64,000 bases of DNA, taken from positions 1 to 64,000 of the forward strand of contig JADQCB010000004.1 in the NCBI GenBank assembly GCA_016278325.1, in the 5' to 3' direction. The notes under the pieces are model-generated. The model searched no databases and was not told the DNA's origin. It saw only the letters and a list, made by a program, of their open reading frames with translations. Position 1 is the first letter of the stretch. The number at the start of each line of letters is the position of its first letter. This stretch comes from Actibacterium sp. Its GTDB lineage: Bacteria > Pseudomonadota > Alphaproteobacteria > Rhodobacterales > Rhodobacteraceae. Below are positions 1 to 8,707 of the stretch, in pieces. Both the position numbers and the translations under genes were made by a program.

Positions 1-181
1 GCCCGCGGCCCAGCGCAGCGCGCCCCCGGCCCGGTCCGAGGCGCTTTCCGCGCTCGGCAATCTCGGTTACGCGCCCGGCGAGGCCGCCGGGGCCGTGGCC
101 CGGGCAGCGGGCGAGGCGCCCGACGCGGACACTGCCCAGCTGATCCGCGCGGCCCTGAAACTGCTGGCACCGAAAGGCTAG
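1..181 (+). CDS. ruvA: Holliday junction branch migration protein RuvA, C-terminal fragment
   Basis: Only the last 59 or so codons lie in the window; the 5' end is cut by the window edge. The translation contains an [10 protein letters not shown] stretch and ends in a helical LIRAALKLL segment, as in RuvA domain III, the mobile domain that contacts RuvB. The frame is open from base 2 to the TAG at 179-181. The ruvB ATG follows after three bases, the usual ruvAB operon arrangement. RuvA binds four-way junctions and loads RuvB in recombinational repair. The identification rests on a short tail plus context. Confidence 0.85.
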   Translation, partial: PAAQRSAPPARSEALSALGNLGYAPGEAAGAVARAAGEAPDADTAQLIRAALKLLAPKG

Positions 182-184
182 GCG

Positions 185-1213
185 ATGGACCGGCCCGACC
201 CCACCCTGCGCCCCGAGGCCCGCCCCGACGATGCCGACCGCGCTCTGCGGCCGCAGGCCCTGGACGACTTCATCGGCCAGGCCGAAGCGCGCGCCAACCT
301 GAAGGTGTTCATCGAATCCGCCCGGATCCGCGGAGAAGCGATGGATCACGCCCTGTTCCATGGCCCCCCCGGGCTGGGCAAGACCACGCTGGCGCAGATC
401 ATGGCGCGCGAACTGGGGGTGAATTTTCGCATGACCTCGGGGCCGGTGCTGGCCAAGGCCGGCGACCTGGCGGCGATCCTGACCAACCTGGAACGCAACG
501 ATGTGCTCTTCATCGACGAGATCCACCGCCTGAACCCCGTGGTGGAAGAGGTGCTTTACCCCGCGTTGGAGGATTTCGAGCTGGACCTGGTGATCGGCGA
601 GGGACCTGCGGCGCGCACCGTGCGGATCGAGTTGCAGCCCTTCACCCTGGTCGGTGCAACCACGCGGCTGGGCCTGCTGACCACGCCGCTGCGCGACCGG
701 TTCGGGATTCCGACGCGGTTGCAGTTCTACTCGGTCGAGGAACTGCACGAGATCGTGACCCGCGGCGCGCGCCTGATGGGCATTCCTGCCGAACCCGAAG
801 GCGCCCGCGAGATTGCCCGGCGGGCCCGCGGCACCCCGCGCATCGCCGGCCGCCTGCTGCGTCGGGTGGTGGATTTCGCCGTGGTCGAGGGCGATGGAAG
901 CGTGACCCGGGCCATCGCCGACAGCGCGCTGACCAGGCTGGGCGTGGATCACCTCGGTCTCGACGGGGCCGACCGGCGCTATTTGCGGCTGATTGCCGAG
1001 AATTATGCCGGCGGCCCGGTCGGCATAGAAACCATCAGCGCCGCGCTGAGCGAAAGCCGCGATGCGCTGGAAGAGGTGATCGAGCCGTTCCTGCTGCAAC
1101 AGGGGCTGATCCAGCGCACCCCGCGGGGCCGGATGCTGGCGGCGAAGGCCTGGACGCATCTGGGCCTCCCCGCGCCCGGCAAGCCTGAGCAGACGGATCT
1201 CTTCCCCCGCTGA
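185..1213 (+). CDS. ruvB: Holliday junction DNA helicase RuvB
   Basis: A 342-residue AAA+ motor that drives branch migration with RuvA in the cytoplasm. Visible motifs are Walker [10 protein letters not shown] (about residues 60-68), Walker B LFIDEIHR (about 108-115), a sensor-type [19 protein letters not shown] segment carrying the arginine finger, and a C-terminal winged helix with the TPRGR motif. Length matches the family. The ATG is three bases after the ruvA stop, so the two genes are probably co-translated. Nothing is missing or unusual. Confidence 0.97.
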   Translation: MDRPDPTLRPEARPDDADRALRPQALDDFIGQAEARANLKVFIESARIRGEAMDHALFHGPPGLGKTTLAQIMARELGVNFRMTSGPVLAKAGDLAAILTNLERNDVLFIDEIHRLNPVVEEVLYPALEDFELDLVIGEGPAARTVRIELQPFTLVGATTRLGLLTTPLRDRFGIPTRLQFYSVEELHEIVTRGARLMGIPAEPEGAREIARRARGTPRIAGRLLRRVVDFAVVEGDGSVTRAIADSALTRLGVDHLGLDGADRRYLRLIAENYAGGPVGIETISAALSESRDALEEVIEPFLLQQGLIQRTPRGRMLAAKAWTHLGLPAPGKPEQTDLFPR

Positions 1214-1393
1214 CACCCCTTGTCGCGATGGGCGTTGCGGCGTCGCACGATCGAAATATGCGCGCGGCTTCCGGGGGCCGGCGGATCGCAAAACGCCCTT
1301 GCAGCGCCGGACGGAGTGGCACAAACTTCGTGCCGATCCCCCGGAGTTACCACGGCACCCGTCCGGGAAGAGACGCTGACAGGAGAAAGCAGA

Positions 1394-2566
1394 ATGCACG
1401 ACGTGGTGATCTGTGGCGCGGCGCGCACGGCGATGGGCGGCTTTCAGGGGGTGTTTGCCGCGGCCGATGCGCCGACCCTGGGTGGGGCGGCCATCCGCGC
1501 GGCGATGGCGGGCGCCGGCCTGTCCTCCGTCGATGAACTTGTGATGGGCTGCGTTCTGTCGGCGGGGCAGGGCCAGGCGCCTGCACGGCAGGCCGGGTTC
1601 CATGCCGGGCTGGGCCAGGACGTGCCCGCGACAACGCTCAACAAGATGTGCGGCTCCGGGATGCGGGCCGCGATGATGGCCTTCGACCAGCTGGCCCTGG
1701 GGCACTGCGCGCTGGTGGCTGCCGGAGGCATGGAAAGCATGACCAATGCCCCCTACCTGCTGCCCGGGATGCGCGCCGGCGCGCGGCTTGGCCACGGCGA
1801 GGTGGTCGACCACATGTTTCTCGACGGGCTGGAAGATGCCTATGACAAGGGCCGGCTGATGGGAACCTTCGCCGAAGATTGCGCCGATGCCTTCCGGTTC
1901 ACGCGCGAAGCGCAGGACGAATACGCGCTGAAATCGCTCGCCTGCGCGCGCGAGGCACAGGAAACCGGCGCCTTTGCCGATGAAATAGCGCCCGTCACCC
2001 TGTCCACGCGCAAGGGCGAAACCACCGTGTCCGAGGATGAACAGCCCGGCAAGGCCCGGCCCGAGAAGATCCCGCAGCTCAAGCCTGCCTTCCGCGCCGG
2101 TGGCACGGTGACCGCGGCCAATTCCTCGTCGATCTCCGACGGTGGCGCCGCGCTGGTGCTGGCCACCGGCGAAACGGCGCGCCAGCGCGGCCTGCCCATG
2201 CGCGCCCGGATCCTGGGCCACGCCACGCACGCCCAGGCGCCGGGCTGGTTCACCACCGCGCCGGTGCCCGCCGCCCAGAAATTGCTGAAAAAACTGGGCT
2301 GGTCCGTGCATGACGTGGACCTGTGGGAAGTGAACGAGGCCTTCGCCGTCGTGCCGATGGCGTTCATGCACGAGATGGGCCTGCCGCGCGACAAGGTGAA
2401 CGTCAATGGCGGCGCCTGCGCATTGGGCCATCCCATCGGCGCATCCGGCGCGCGGATCATGGTCACGCTTCTCAACGCGCTGGAACGGCGTGGCCTCAGG
2501 CGCGGCGTGGCAGCGATCTGCATCGGCGGCGGCGAGGGAACGGCGATCGCCATCGAACGCCCATGA
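1394..2566 (+). CDS. Acetyl-CoA acetyltransferase (thiolase family)
   Basis: A 390-residue thiolase that condenses or cleaves acyl-CoA and acetyl-CoA. The nucleophilic cysteine is in NKMCGSGMRA (about residue 86), the catalytic His in the GGACALGHPIGASGAR block, and the second cysteine in ICIGGGEG (about 376). The open frame extends upstream to 1220, but ATG 1394 is preceded by AGGAG at 1381-1385 and begins with the family N-terminus (MHDVVICGAARTAMG). Whether it is biosynthetic (phaA/atoB-like) or degradative cannot be told from sequence. It stands alone behind a 180-base gap after ruvB. Confidence 0.93.
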   Translation: MHDVVICGAARTAMGGFQGVFAAADAPTLGGAAIRAAMAGAGLSSVDELVMGCVLSAGQGQAPARQAGFHAGLGQDVPATTLNKMCGSGMRAAMMAFDQLALGHCALVAAGGMESMTNAPYLLPGMRAGARLGHGEVVDHMFLDGLEDAYDKGRLMGTFAEDCADAFRFTREAQDEYALKSLACAREAQETGAFADEIAPVTLSTRKGETTVSEDEQPGKARPEKIPQLKPAFRAGGTVTAANSSSISDGGAALVLATGETARQRGLPMRARILGHATHAQAPGWFTTAPVPAAQKLLKKLGWSVHDVDLWEVNEAFAVVPMAFMHEMGLPRDKVNVNGGACALGHPIGASGARIMVTLLNALERRGLRRGVAAICIGGGEGTAIAIERP

Positions 2567-2570
2567 TCTT

Positions 2571-2600
2571 CTTCTCGGCTCAAATACTCTCGAGCCTCCG
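2571..2600 (+). repeat. Interspersed intergenic repeat, copy 1
   Basis: Just after the thiolase stop, the core CTTCTCGGCTCAAATACTC resembles 29990-30020 and, inverted, 61990-62013. The shared pattern is roughly CTTcTtGGCnnnAATACTC followed by a G-rich run. Such sequences are scattered in intergenic DNA of many Rhodobacteraceae. Function unknown. The match is by eye, and this copy is the most degenerate of the three. Confidence 0.5.
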
Positions 2601-2635
2601 GAGAAATTGTTGCACGACGCAGCACCGGAAGGGGC

Positions 2636-2722
2636 TCTGATGATGTGACCGTCCTCCTCTGTGGAACATCGCGGACCCGCCTTGGCACATCGATGCCGTC
2701 CGGGGGCGGTCACATCATCAGA
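2636..2722. repeat. 87-bp element with perfect 16-bp terminal inverted repeats
   Basis: TCTGATGATGTGACCG at 2636-2651 is the exact reverse complement of 2707-2722. The 55 bases between contain no gene. No target-site duplication is evident on either side. It could be a MITE-like element, the remains of an insertion, or a long-stem hairpin. It lies at the edge of a rearranged stretch holding a broken ubiV-like gene and a transposase remnant. Confidence 0.6.
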
Positions 2723-2826
2723 CTCGTGTTGCCTCTGGAGGATTTTGCCATCCGATGGATATGAAGCTCACCACGACATCATCCCGGCAAACGCCCCCGT
2801 TTTCGAAGCGGATGGATATCGCGGGA

Positions 2827-3531
2827 TCAGTCCCGAGCGGACCAGGCCACCCCTGGCGCGCCGGTCAGGAATCCGCCGGAATACCGGCCGCCTGGCGCGG
2901 ATGGGAGTGCGACCGCCGACAACTCTTCCGCCCCGATTCGTCCGTCGATCAGGTCGCGGAACAGGCCGCAAAAGGCAGCGAAGCCCTGCGATTGCGGCGA
3001 GAGGCGCAGCGAGGTCACGCCGGCCCGCCGCAGTCGGGAAAATTGATGCGCGGCGTTGGCGCAGCTTGCGGACAGTGTTTGCACACCGTCAACCGCAAGG
3101 AAATCCTGCCCGTCAAGCGTTTCCACATCGCGGCCATCGGGGTCGGCGCCGCAAACGAACTGGCAGTTGTCCTTGGACCGGTCGTGCGGCCGTGCGTGAT
3201 GGCAGCGACCCGAGATTGCCAGCGGCAGGCGGCCGCAGCCCCAGACTTCGACGGGGATCGGCACCGACCCGGCAAGTGTCGCGACCGAGGTCAGGGGTAA
3301 TTCCGGCGGCAGGCAGACCCGGCTGGCTCCGCGTCCGGCCAACCAGCGCAGCGTCCCTTCGTTATAGGCATTGACCAGTGGCCCGACCGAAAAGGCGGCG
3401 CCTTCGGGCAGATGCTGCATCGTCGAAAGGTCATTGACCTCGACCTCGAGCCCCATGTCGACCAATTCGGCGGCCAGCCGCAGATAGAAATCGCGCCAAA
3501 TCCCGGAATCCCGGAAGAACTGGTTCGGCCC
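2827..3531 (-). pseudogene. ubiV: UbiV-like U32-family protein, broken at the 5' end
   Basis: The frame reads 235 codons from a stop at 3532-3534 (inside the adjoining transposase remnant) to 2827. It matches the body of UbiV, the U32-family [4Fe-4S] partner of UbiU in O2-independent ubiquinone hydroxylation. Visible are GPLVNAYNEGTL, RVCLPPELP, GRLPLAISGRC and a C-x12-C-x3-C set (residues 88, 101 and 105 counted from the TTG at 3465), which corresponds to three of the four cluster ligands in E. coli UbiV. The start codon is gone. The N-terminal part (GPNQFF, WRDFYLRLA) runs straight into the VEVNDLS region, so the expected segment of about 60 residues with the first ligand cysteine is also missing. 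Inference: inactivated by IS insertion plus an internal deletion. No UbiU or UbiT lies nearby. Confidence 0.75.
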
Positions 3532-3906
3532 TCAACTCCATGCGGTTATCTCCCATATTCGCATCGAAGGTGAAGAGTAAGCCCCCGGGGGCTTACGCAA
3601 TAGTTTCGGTAGCCTCGCGAGATTGCAGGCTGCCATTGTCATCGTGAATTGCGCGCGGACCCTGCCGAGGCCGCGGCGGAGCGTCCGGGCCATGCCGCCC
3701 ACGGTCTTGGCCCAGCCGAATGGTTCCTCGATCTTCTTCCGGCACCTTCGGGACAAGGCATAGCCGGGATGGTGGGTGGTCCGTCCGTCGATGGCGAAAT
3801 GCCGGGCCTTCTGCGCTGCGTTTGGTGTCACGACCATGCGCCTGGGCGCGGCAGTGAAGTCGCGGCTGTCTTGTCCCTTGTCCGCTGCCAGCGTCAGGCG
3901 CCGGGT
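3532..3906 (-). pseudogene. IS5-type transposase, C-terminal remnant
   Basis: The minus-strand frame shows LTLAADKGQDSRDF, AIDGRTTHHPGYALS, KKIEEPFGWAKTVGG and a final CNLARLPKLL. These are the C-terminal third of IS5-family DDE transposases, including the last acidic residue of the triad (the Glu in KKIEEPFGW). The first two catalytic Asp regions are absent and no start codon remains upstream. The frame also runs past the normal C-terminus into 17 or so foreign codons before stopping at the ubiV-like fragment. It abuts that fragment on one side and the RND pump's 3' end on the other, so it marks the junction of a rearrangement. Confidence 0.8.
3577..3596. repeat. 20-bp perfect palindrome near the IS remnant's 3' end
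   Basis: GTAAGCCCCC followed directly by its reverse complement. It lies at the 3' end of the transposase remnant, after the LARLPKLL motif that normally ends these proteins. It may be an IS terminal structure or a transcription stop for the transposase. No T-run follows on the minus strand. Confidence 0.5.
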
Positions 3907-3936
3907 CGAGCCCGGTGAGTGACGTGTCGGGACAGG

Positions 3937-3952
3937 TTCGGCCGGGGCCGAA
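3937..3952 (-). terminator. Short GC hairpin just after the RND pump stop
   Basis: TTCGGCC and GGCCGAA flank two bases, 10 bases beyond the stop codon of the minus-strand pump gene. A GC-rich stem at this spot could end transcription, but no T-run follows and the loop is too tight for the full stem to form. Weak call. Confidence 0.3.
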
Positions 3953-3961
3953 GCCCATCGG

Positions 3962-6900
3962 TCAGTCCCTGTCCGCGGCGGCGGTCGCAGGGCGGTGGCC
4001 GCCGGCGCGGCGGAACAAGCGGGTGACGATCACGAAAAACAGCGGCACGAAGACGATGCCGAGCACGGTGGCCGAGATCGTGCCACCCAGCACGGCGGAC
4101 CCGATGGCGGTGCGCCCGCCCGCGCCCGCGCCTGTGCTCAACACCAGCGGCAGCACGCCCAGCGAGAACGCCATCGAGGTCATCACGATGGGGCGGAACC
4201 GCTGCCGTGCGGCTTCCACCACGGCGAGGATGACGCGTTCTCCCTGCTCGTGCCGCTCCCGCGCGAATTCCACGATCAGGATCGCGTTCTTCCCGGTCAG
4301 ACCGATCACGGTCAGCAGGCCGACCTGGAAGAAGACGCCGTTCTCGAACGCGCCCAGCCAGGCACCGGTCAATGCGCCGAGCACGCCGATGGGCATGGCG
4401 AACATCACCGCGAAGGGGATCGACCAGCTTTCGTAAAGCGCGGCCAGAGACAGGAACACCGCGGCCAGCGACAACGCGTAGAGCAGCGGCGCCTGGTTGC
4501 CCGATTGCCGTTCTTCGAGCGAAAGACCGGTCCAGGCTAGGTTGTAGTCACCGCCAAGATCGGCGACCAGCCGCTCCATCTCGGCCATCGCCTCGCCGGT
4601 GGAGACGCCGGGCGCGGGCGAGCCCTGGATCTGGATCGCGGAAATGCCGTTGTATCGGTAAAGACCCTGCGCCCCGTAGTCCCAGGATCCGGTGGCGAAG
4701 TTCGAGAACGGCACCAGCCCGCCCGACGCGTTGCGCACGCGCCATTTCTCGATATCCGACGGGGTGGCGCGCGCCGCGGCCGTGCCCTGGACGTAGACGG
4801 GCTTGATGCGGCCCTGGTCGAGGAAATCGTTGACATAGGCGCCGGCCCAGGCGACGCGCAGCAGCGCGCCCACATCGGTCGGCGTCACGCCCATCGCACC
4901 GGCCTTGCGCCAGTCGATTTCAAGGTTGAACTGTGCCGCGTCCTCCAGCCCGCTGGGCCGGACCGAGGCGATCAGAGGGCTTTGCGAGGCCGCGCCGAGC
5001 AGCCGGTTGCGCGCCGCAACAAGCTCTCCGTGGGTCTGTCCGCCGCGCGCCTGGAGGTAGAAATCGAATCCCGAGACGTTGCCGAGTTCGATCACCGACG
5101 GCGGCACGATCGGGAAAACCATGGCGTCGCGGATCTGGCTCAGCGCCCCGAAGGCCCGCCCGGCGAGCGCCTGGACAGTTTCGCCCGGTTCCGTCCGTTC
5201 GGACCAGTCCTTCAGCTGCACGAAGGTCAGCCCCATGTTCTGGCCCTGTCCGGCAAAGCTGAACCCGACGACGCCGAACATGCTGTCGACGACCTCCTTC
5301 TCCTGCGTGAGGTAATACGATTCGACCTGTTCCAGAACGTCGAGCGTGCGTTGCGCGGTCGCGCCGGTGGGCGCCTGTATCAGGGTGAACATGATCCCCT
5401 GATCCTCTTCCGGCAGGAAGCCCGTGGGCGTGCGCAGAAACAGCAGGGCCATGCCGGCGGCCAGCAGCAGGTAGATCGCGCCGACGCGGACCGGGCGGTT
5501 GACACTCCACCGCACCGAGGCGGCATAGCCCGCCAGCACCGCGCCGAAGCCGCGGTTGAACCAGCCGAAGGGCCCGCGACGGGCGGCGTGGCCCTTGGGT
5601 TTCAGGATCGAGGCGCAGAGCGCCGGGGTCAGAGTGATCGCCACGACCACCGACAGGGCCATGGCCGACACGATGGTGATCGCGAACTGCTGATAGATCA
5701 CGCCGGTTGAGCCGGGGAAGAACGCCATCGGCACGAACACCGCCGACAGCACCAGCGCGATGCCGACCAGCGCGCCGGTGATCTGGCCCATGGACTTGTG
5801 CGTCGCTTCCCGGGGGCCAAGCCCCTCCTCCTCCATGATGCGTTCGACGTTCTCGACCACGACGATGGCATCGTCCACGAGCAGGCCGATGGCCAGCACC
5901 ATCGCCAGCATGGTCAGCGTGTTGATGGTGAACCCCGCCGCTGCCAGCACCCCGAACGTGCCCAGCAACACGACCGGCACCGCAAGCGTGGGGATCAGCG
6001 TGGCGCGCAGGTTCTGCAGGAACAGCAGCATCACCAGGAACACCAGGCCGATCGCCTCGAACAGCGTCTTGACCACCTCCTTGATCGAGATCGCGATGAA
6101 CGGCGTGGTGTCGTAGGGGATGACGTATTCGACGCCCTCGGGGAAGAATTTTTCGAATTCCGCCATCCGGGCCTTCACCTTTTCGGCGGTGTCGAGCGCG
6201 TTGGCACCGGGGGCCAGGCTGATCGCCATGCCCGAGGCCGGATCGCCGTTGAAACGCCCGATCGCCGCGTAGTTGTCCGCCCCGATCTCCACCTCGGCCA
6301 CGTCGCCGAGCAACACGAGGCCGCCATCGGTTTCCGCCCGCAGCACGATCTGGCGGAAATCCTCGGGCGTGCTGAGCAGAGACTGCGCGGTGATCGTGGC
6401 ATTGAGTTGCTGGCCCTCGACGGTCGGGCGCGCGCCGAACGCACCGGCCGAGATCTGGGCGTTCTGCGCGGACACCGCAGCGACCACGTCGGATGGCGTC
6501 AGCTCGAACGCGGCGAGCTTGGAGGGATCGAGCCAGATGCGCATCGCGTATTGCGCACCGAACACCTGCACCGAGCCCACGCCTTCGACCCGGCTCAGCT
6601 CGTCCACCAGATTGGTGACCATGTAATCGGAAAGGTCCACCTGTTCCAGCGCGCCGTCGGTGGAGATCAGGCCGATCACCATCAGGAAACCGGACGACGC
6701 CTTCTCGACCGTGACGCCCTGGCGTTCCACGATGTCGGGCAGCAGCGGCAGGGCCTGGCTGAGCTTGTTCTGCACCTGCACCTGGGCGATGTCGATATCG
6801 GTGCCGGTTTCGAAATTCAGCGTGATCTGGGCGCCGCCGGCCGACGTGGATTGCGACGAGAAATAGCGCAGCCCGTCGATGCCGGTCATCTGCTGCTCGA

Positions 6901-7093
6901 TGACCTGGGTGACCGTGTTGGCCACCGTCTCCGCCGATGCACCGGGATAGGAGGCCCGGATCGAGACCGACGGCGGCGCGATCTGCGGATACTGCGCCAC
7001 CGGCAGGGTGCGGATCGCCAGGATCCCGATCCCCATGATGAGGATCGAGATCACCCATGCGAAGACCGGGCGATCGATGAAGAAGGCTGCCAT
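3962..7093 (-). CDS. RND multidrug efflux pump, inner-membrane subunit (HAE1/AcrB type)
   Basis: A 1043-residue proton-driven exporter of the AcrB/MexB class. It begins [17 protein letters not shown], the standard TM1. The DD pair of TM4 ([18 protein letters not shown]) and the TM10 lysine ([16 protein letters not shown]) of the proton relay are present, as is the second-half TM block. Length fits the family. It follows its adaptor gene by 12 bases, so the two form an operon. No outer-membrane factor gene is adjacent, so the pump presumably borrows a TolC homologue. The substrate cannot be read from sequence; the HAE1 type suggests hydrophobic drugs rather than metals. Confidence 0.95.
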   Translation of the reverse strand: MAAFFIDRPVFAWVISILIMGIGILAIRTLPVAQYPQIAPPSVSIRASYPGASAETVANTVTQVIEQQMTGIDGLRYFSSQSTSAGGAQITLNFETGTDIDIAQVQVQNKLSQALPLLPDIVERQGVTVEKASSGFLMVIGLISTDGALEQVDLSDYMVTNLVDELSRVEGVGSVQVFGAQYAMRIWLDPSKLAAFELTPSDVVAAVSAQNAQISAGAFGARPTVEGQQLNATITAQSLLSTPEDFRQIVLRAETDGGLVLLGDVAEVEIGADNYAAIGRFNGDPASGMAISLAPGANALDTAEKVKARMAEFEKFFPEGVEYVIPYDTTPFIAISIKEVVKTLFEAIGLVFLVMLLFLQNLRATLIPTLAVPVVLLGTFGVLAAAGFTINTLTMLAMVLAIGLLVDDAIVVVENVERIMEEEGLGPREATHKSMGQITGALVGIALVLSAVFVPMAFFPGSTGVIYQQFAITIVSAMALSVVVAITLTPALCASILKPKGHAARRGPFGWFNRGFGAVLAGYAASVRWSVNRPVRVGAIYLLLAAGMALLFLRTPTGFLPEEDQGIMFTLIQAPTGATAQRTLDVLEQVESYYLTQEKEVVDSMFGVVGFSFAGQGQNMGLTFVQLKDWSERTEPGETVQALAGRAFGALSQIRDAMVFPIVPPSVIELGNVSGFDFYLQARGGQTHGELVAARNRLLGAASQSPLIASVRPSGLEDAAQFNLEIDWRKAGAMGVTPTDVGALLRVAWAGAYVNDFLDQGRIKPVYVQGTAAARATPSDIEKWRVRNASGGLVPFSNFATGSWDYGAQGLYRYNGISAIQIQGSPAPGVSTGEAMAEMERLVADLGGDYNLAWTGLSLEERQSGNQAPLLYALSLAAVFLSLAALYESWSIPFAVMFAMPIGVLGALTGAWLGAFENGVFFQVGLLTVIGLTGKNAILIVEFARERHEQGERVILAVVEAARQRFRPIVMTSMAFSLGVLPLVLSTGAGAGGRTAIGSAVLGGTISATVLGIVFVPLFFVIVTRLFRRAGGHRPATAAADRD

Positions 7094-7105
7094 CTTCCCG
7101 CTCCT

Positions 7106-8254
7106 CTACTGCGCCGCGGCCGGCGTGTCAGCTGACGCCGCGCGCGCCTGCGGGGAAACGGTCGCGCCGGGACTTGTCTTCTGGAAACCCGCCACGATGA
7201 TGCGATCGCCATCCGAAAGCCCTTCGGAGACGACCCAGTCGCTGCCGCGGTCCTGCAGGATTGTCAGGCGCTGTTCGACGACCTTGTCGTCGGCATTCAC
7301 CGCCCAGGCGACGGGCCGCCCGCGGCGGTCGCGTGTCACCGCTTCCTGCGGGACAAGGAAGGCGCCCTCGACCACCTCGACGGGAAGTTCCACCTGAACG
7401 TACATGCCGGGCAGCAGAAGCGTCTCGGGATTGTCGAACTGCATGCGCAGGGTCACGACACCGGTCCGCGGATCGACATTCGGTTCGGCCGCGGTCAGCG
7501 TGCCGGTCTGCCCGTAGGCCGACCCGTCGGCCAGCGTCAGGCGCACCGTCTGATCGCCACCCGCAAGCTCTGCCTCCGCCTCGCCGCGCTGCCAGCGCAG
7601 CAAATCGGCGGCCGACTGGTTGACGTCCACATAGACCGGGTCGATATCGCGGATCACCGCGAGCGGTTGGTTCTGGCTGGCCGTGACCAGCGCCCCGGCG
7701 CTGGTCTGGGCCAGCCCGATGCGGCCCGACAGGCGGGCGCGGATGGTCGTGCGCGACAGCTCGATCTCGGCCGTTTGCAACTGCGCGCGGGCGACCTCCA
7801 GCGCCGCCGCGGCGGAATCGCGGGCCGCGATCGCGTCGTCGAAAGCCCGCTCGCTGGCAACGTTGCGCGCCTGAAGCGCCTGCAGCCGTGCCGCCTCGCG
7901 CTCGGCCGCGTCGAGTTGCACCTGCGCCTGTGTCACCCGGGCTCGGGCCTGCGCCACGGCGGCTTCGTAACTCGCCGGATCGATCGTGAACAGCGGATCA
8001 CCAGTTGCCACCTCGCCGCCCTCGGTGAACAGACGCTCGGTGATGATGCCGTTCACCTGGGGGCGGACCTCCGCCTCGGCCGAGGCCGCGACCCGGCCCG
8101 GCAGCGTGCTGGTCAGGGTCACGTCCTGCGACGTGACGCTGACGACCGTGACCGGCACGGGTTGCCCGCCCGCTTGTTGGGCCTGCCCCGGTGAAAGAGT
8201 CATCGCGACGGCAGCGGCCGCAGCGAATGCGGTGAAGCGAAGGGAACGGAACAT
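7106..8254 (-). CDS. RND efflux periplasmic adaptor subunit (MFP/AcrA type)
   Basis: A membrane-fusion protein linking the pump at 3962-7093 to an outer-membrane channel. From ATG 8254 it is 382 residues, starting MFRSLRF with a signal peptide ending near GQAQQ. Then come the barrel-sandwich half-motifs (PGRVAASAEAEVRPQVNG early and ALVTASQNQPLAVI later) flanking an Ala/Gln/Glu/Arg-rich alpha-hairpin (about residues 95-155), then beta-barrel and membrane-proximal domains. Earlier in-frame starts reach 8278, but they would place nonhydrophobic residues ahead of the signal. The dyad at 8303-8320 lies about 50 bases upstream and may control the operon. Confidence 0.92.
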   Translation of the reverse strand: MFRSLRFTAFAAAAAVAMTLSPGQAQQAGGQPVPVTVVSVTSQDVTLTSTLPGRVAASAEAEVRPQVNGIITERLFTEGGEVATGDPLFTIDPASYEAAVAQARARVTQAQVQLDAAEREAARLQALQARNVASERAFDDAIAARDSAAAALEVARAQLQTAEIELSRTTIRARLSGRIGLAQTSAGALVTASQNQPLAVIRDIDPVYVDVNQSAADLLRWQRGEAEAELAGGDQTVRLTLADGSAYGQTGTLTAAEPNVDPRTGVVTLRMQFDNPETLLLPGMYVQVELPVEVVEGAFLVPQEAVTRDRRGRPVAWAVNADDKVVEQRLTILQDRGSDWVVSEGLSDGDRIIVAGFQKTSPGATVSPQARAASADTPAAAQ

Positions 8255-8302
8255 GGCGGGCCCTGGGACATGGGGCATTGGCAGTCACACCAATGCCGGG
8301 TT

Positions 8303-8320
8303 GGAAACTCTACCGTTTCC
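8303..8320. promoter_or_regulatory. Dyad operator candidate for the RND efflux operon
   Basis: GGAAAC-TCTACC-GTTTCC is a perfect 6-bp inverted repeat around a 6-base centre, upstream of the adaptor gene. Dyads of this size are typical operators for TetR- or MerR-type efflux regulators. No regulator gene lies beside it, so the cognate protein would be encoded elsewhere. Confidence 0.45.
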
Positions 8321-8428
8321 CTAGTCGCCGCGGGATGGTCATGCAAGCGTCCGGTGACAGAGGCGTCGCCCGGGTGAATATGAGATATGGAGCACCTCGA
8401 TTTTTGACCTTTCCCGGTCGCGACGAGC

Positions 8429-8707
8429 TTGCTGACGGGCTGTGCGACGGGCATTTCCGAGCAGCGCATCGCCACCCTCTGCCCGCCCGTGGTCGGGTAC
8501 GGCCGTGAGTTCCGGGCGCGCAGGGCCGAGGAACTGGATCTCCTTCCAAAAAGTTCGGCGATCGCGGAGATGCTGGTCCACACCGCCGTGATGCGGGAGC
8601 GGGCGCGACGTTGTGCGCTTGAGCCAAACAACCGCACCCACTTCCTCGGGCAAGCAGCACGCAGGCAGATCCTTTGCCGAGATCTTCTCCTTCAGGCTGC
8701 GCACTGA
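8429..8707 (+). pseudogene. Phage-type small lipoprotein (Rz1/spanin-like) remnant
   Basis: A frame of up to 92 codons opening at a TTG reads LLTGCATG (a lipobox), then CPPVVGYGREFRARRAEELDLLP and AIAEMLVHTAVMRERARRC. This pattern resembles small lipoprotein-like proteins near the lysis genes of Rhodobacteraceae phages (recalled, not searched). The signal peptide is cut short: only PFPVATS precedes the lipobox after an in-frame stop. The last 30 or so codons look like read-through and overlap the 3' end of the convergent EamA gene. No other phage gene is nearby, so this is probably a prophage scar. Confidence 0.4.

Noticed and set aside
2752-2821. Direct repeat GATGGATAT near the 16-bp inverted repeat
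   Set aside because: Nine bases only, with no symmetrical placement; chance is likely.
4920-7135. Long frames on both strands within the RND pump gene
   Set aside because: The minus-strand 3962-7093 frame has every RND motif, so the others are shadows.
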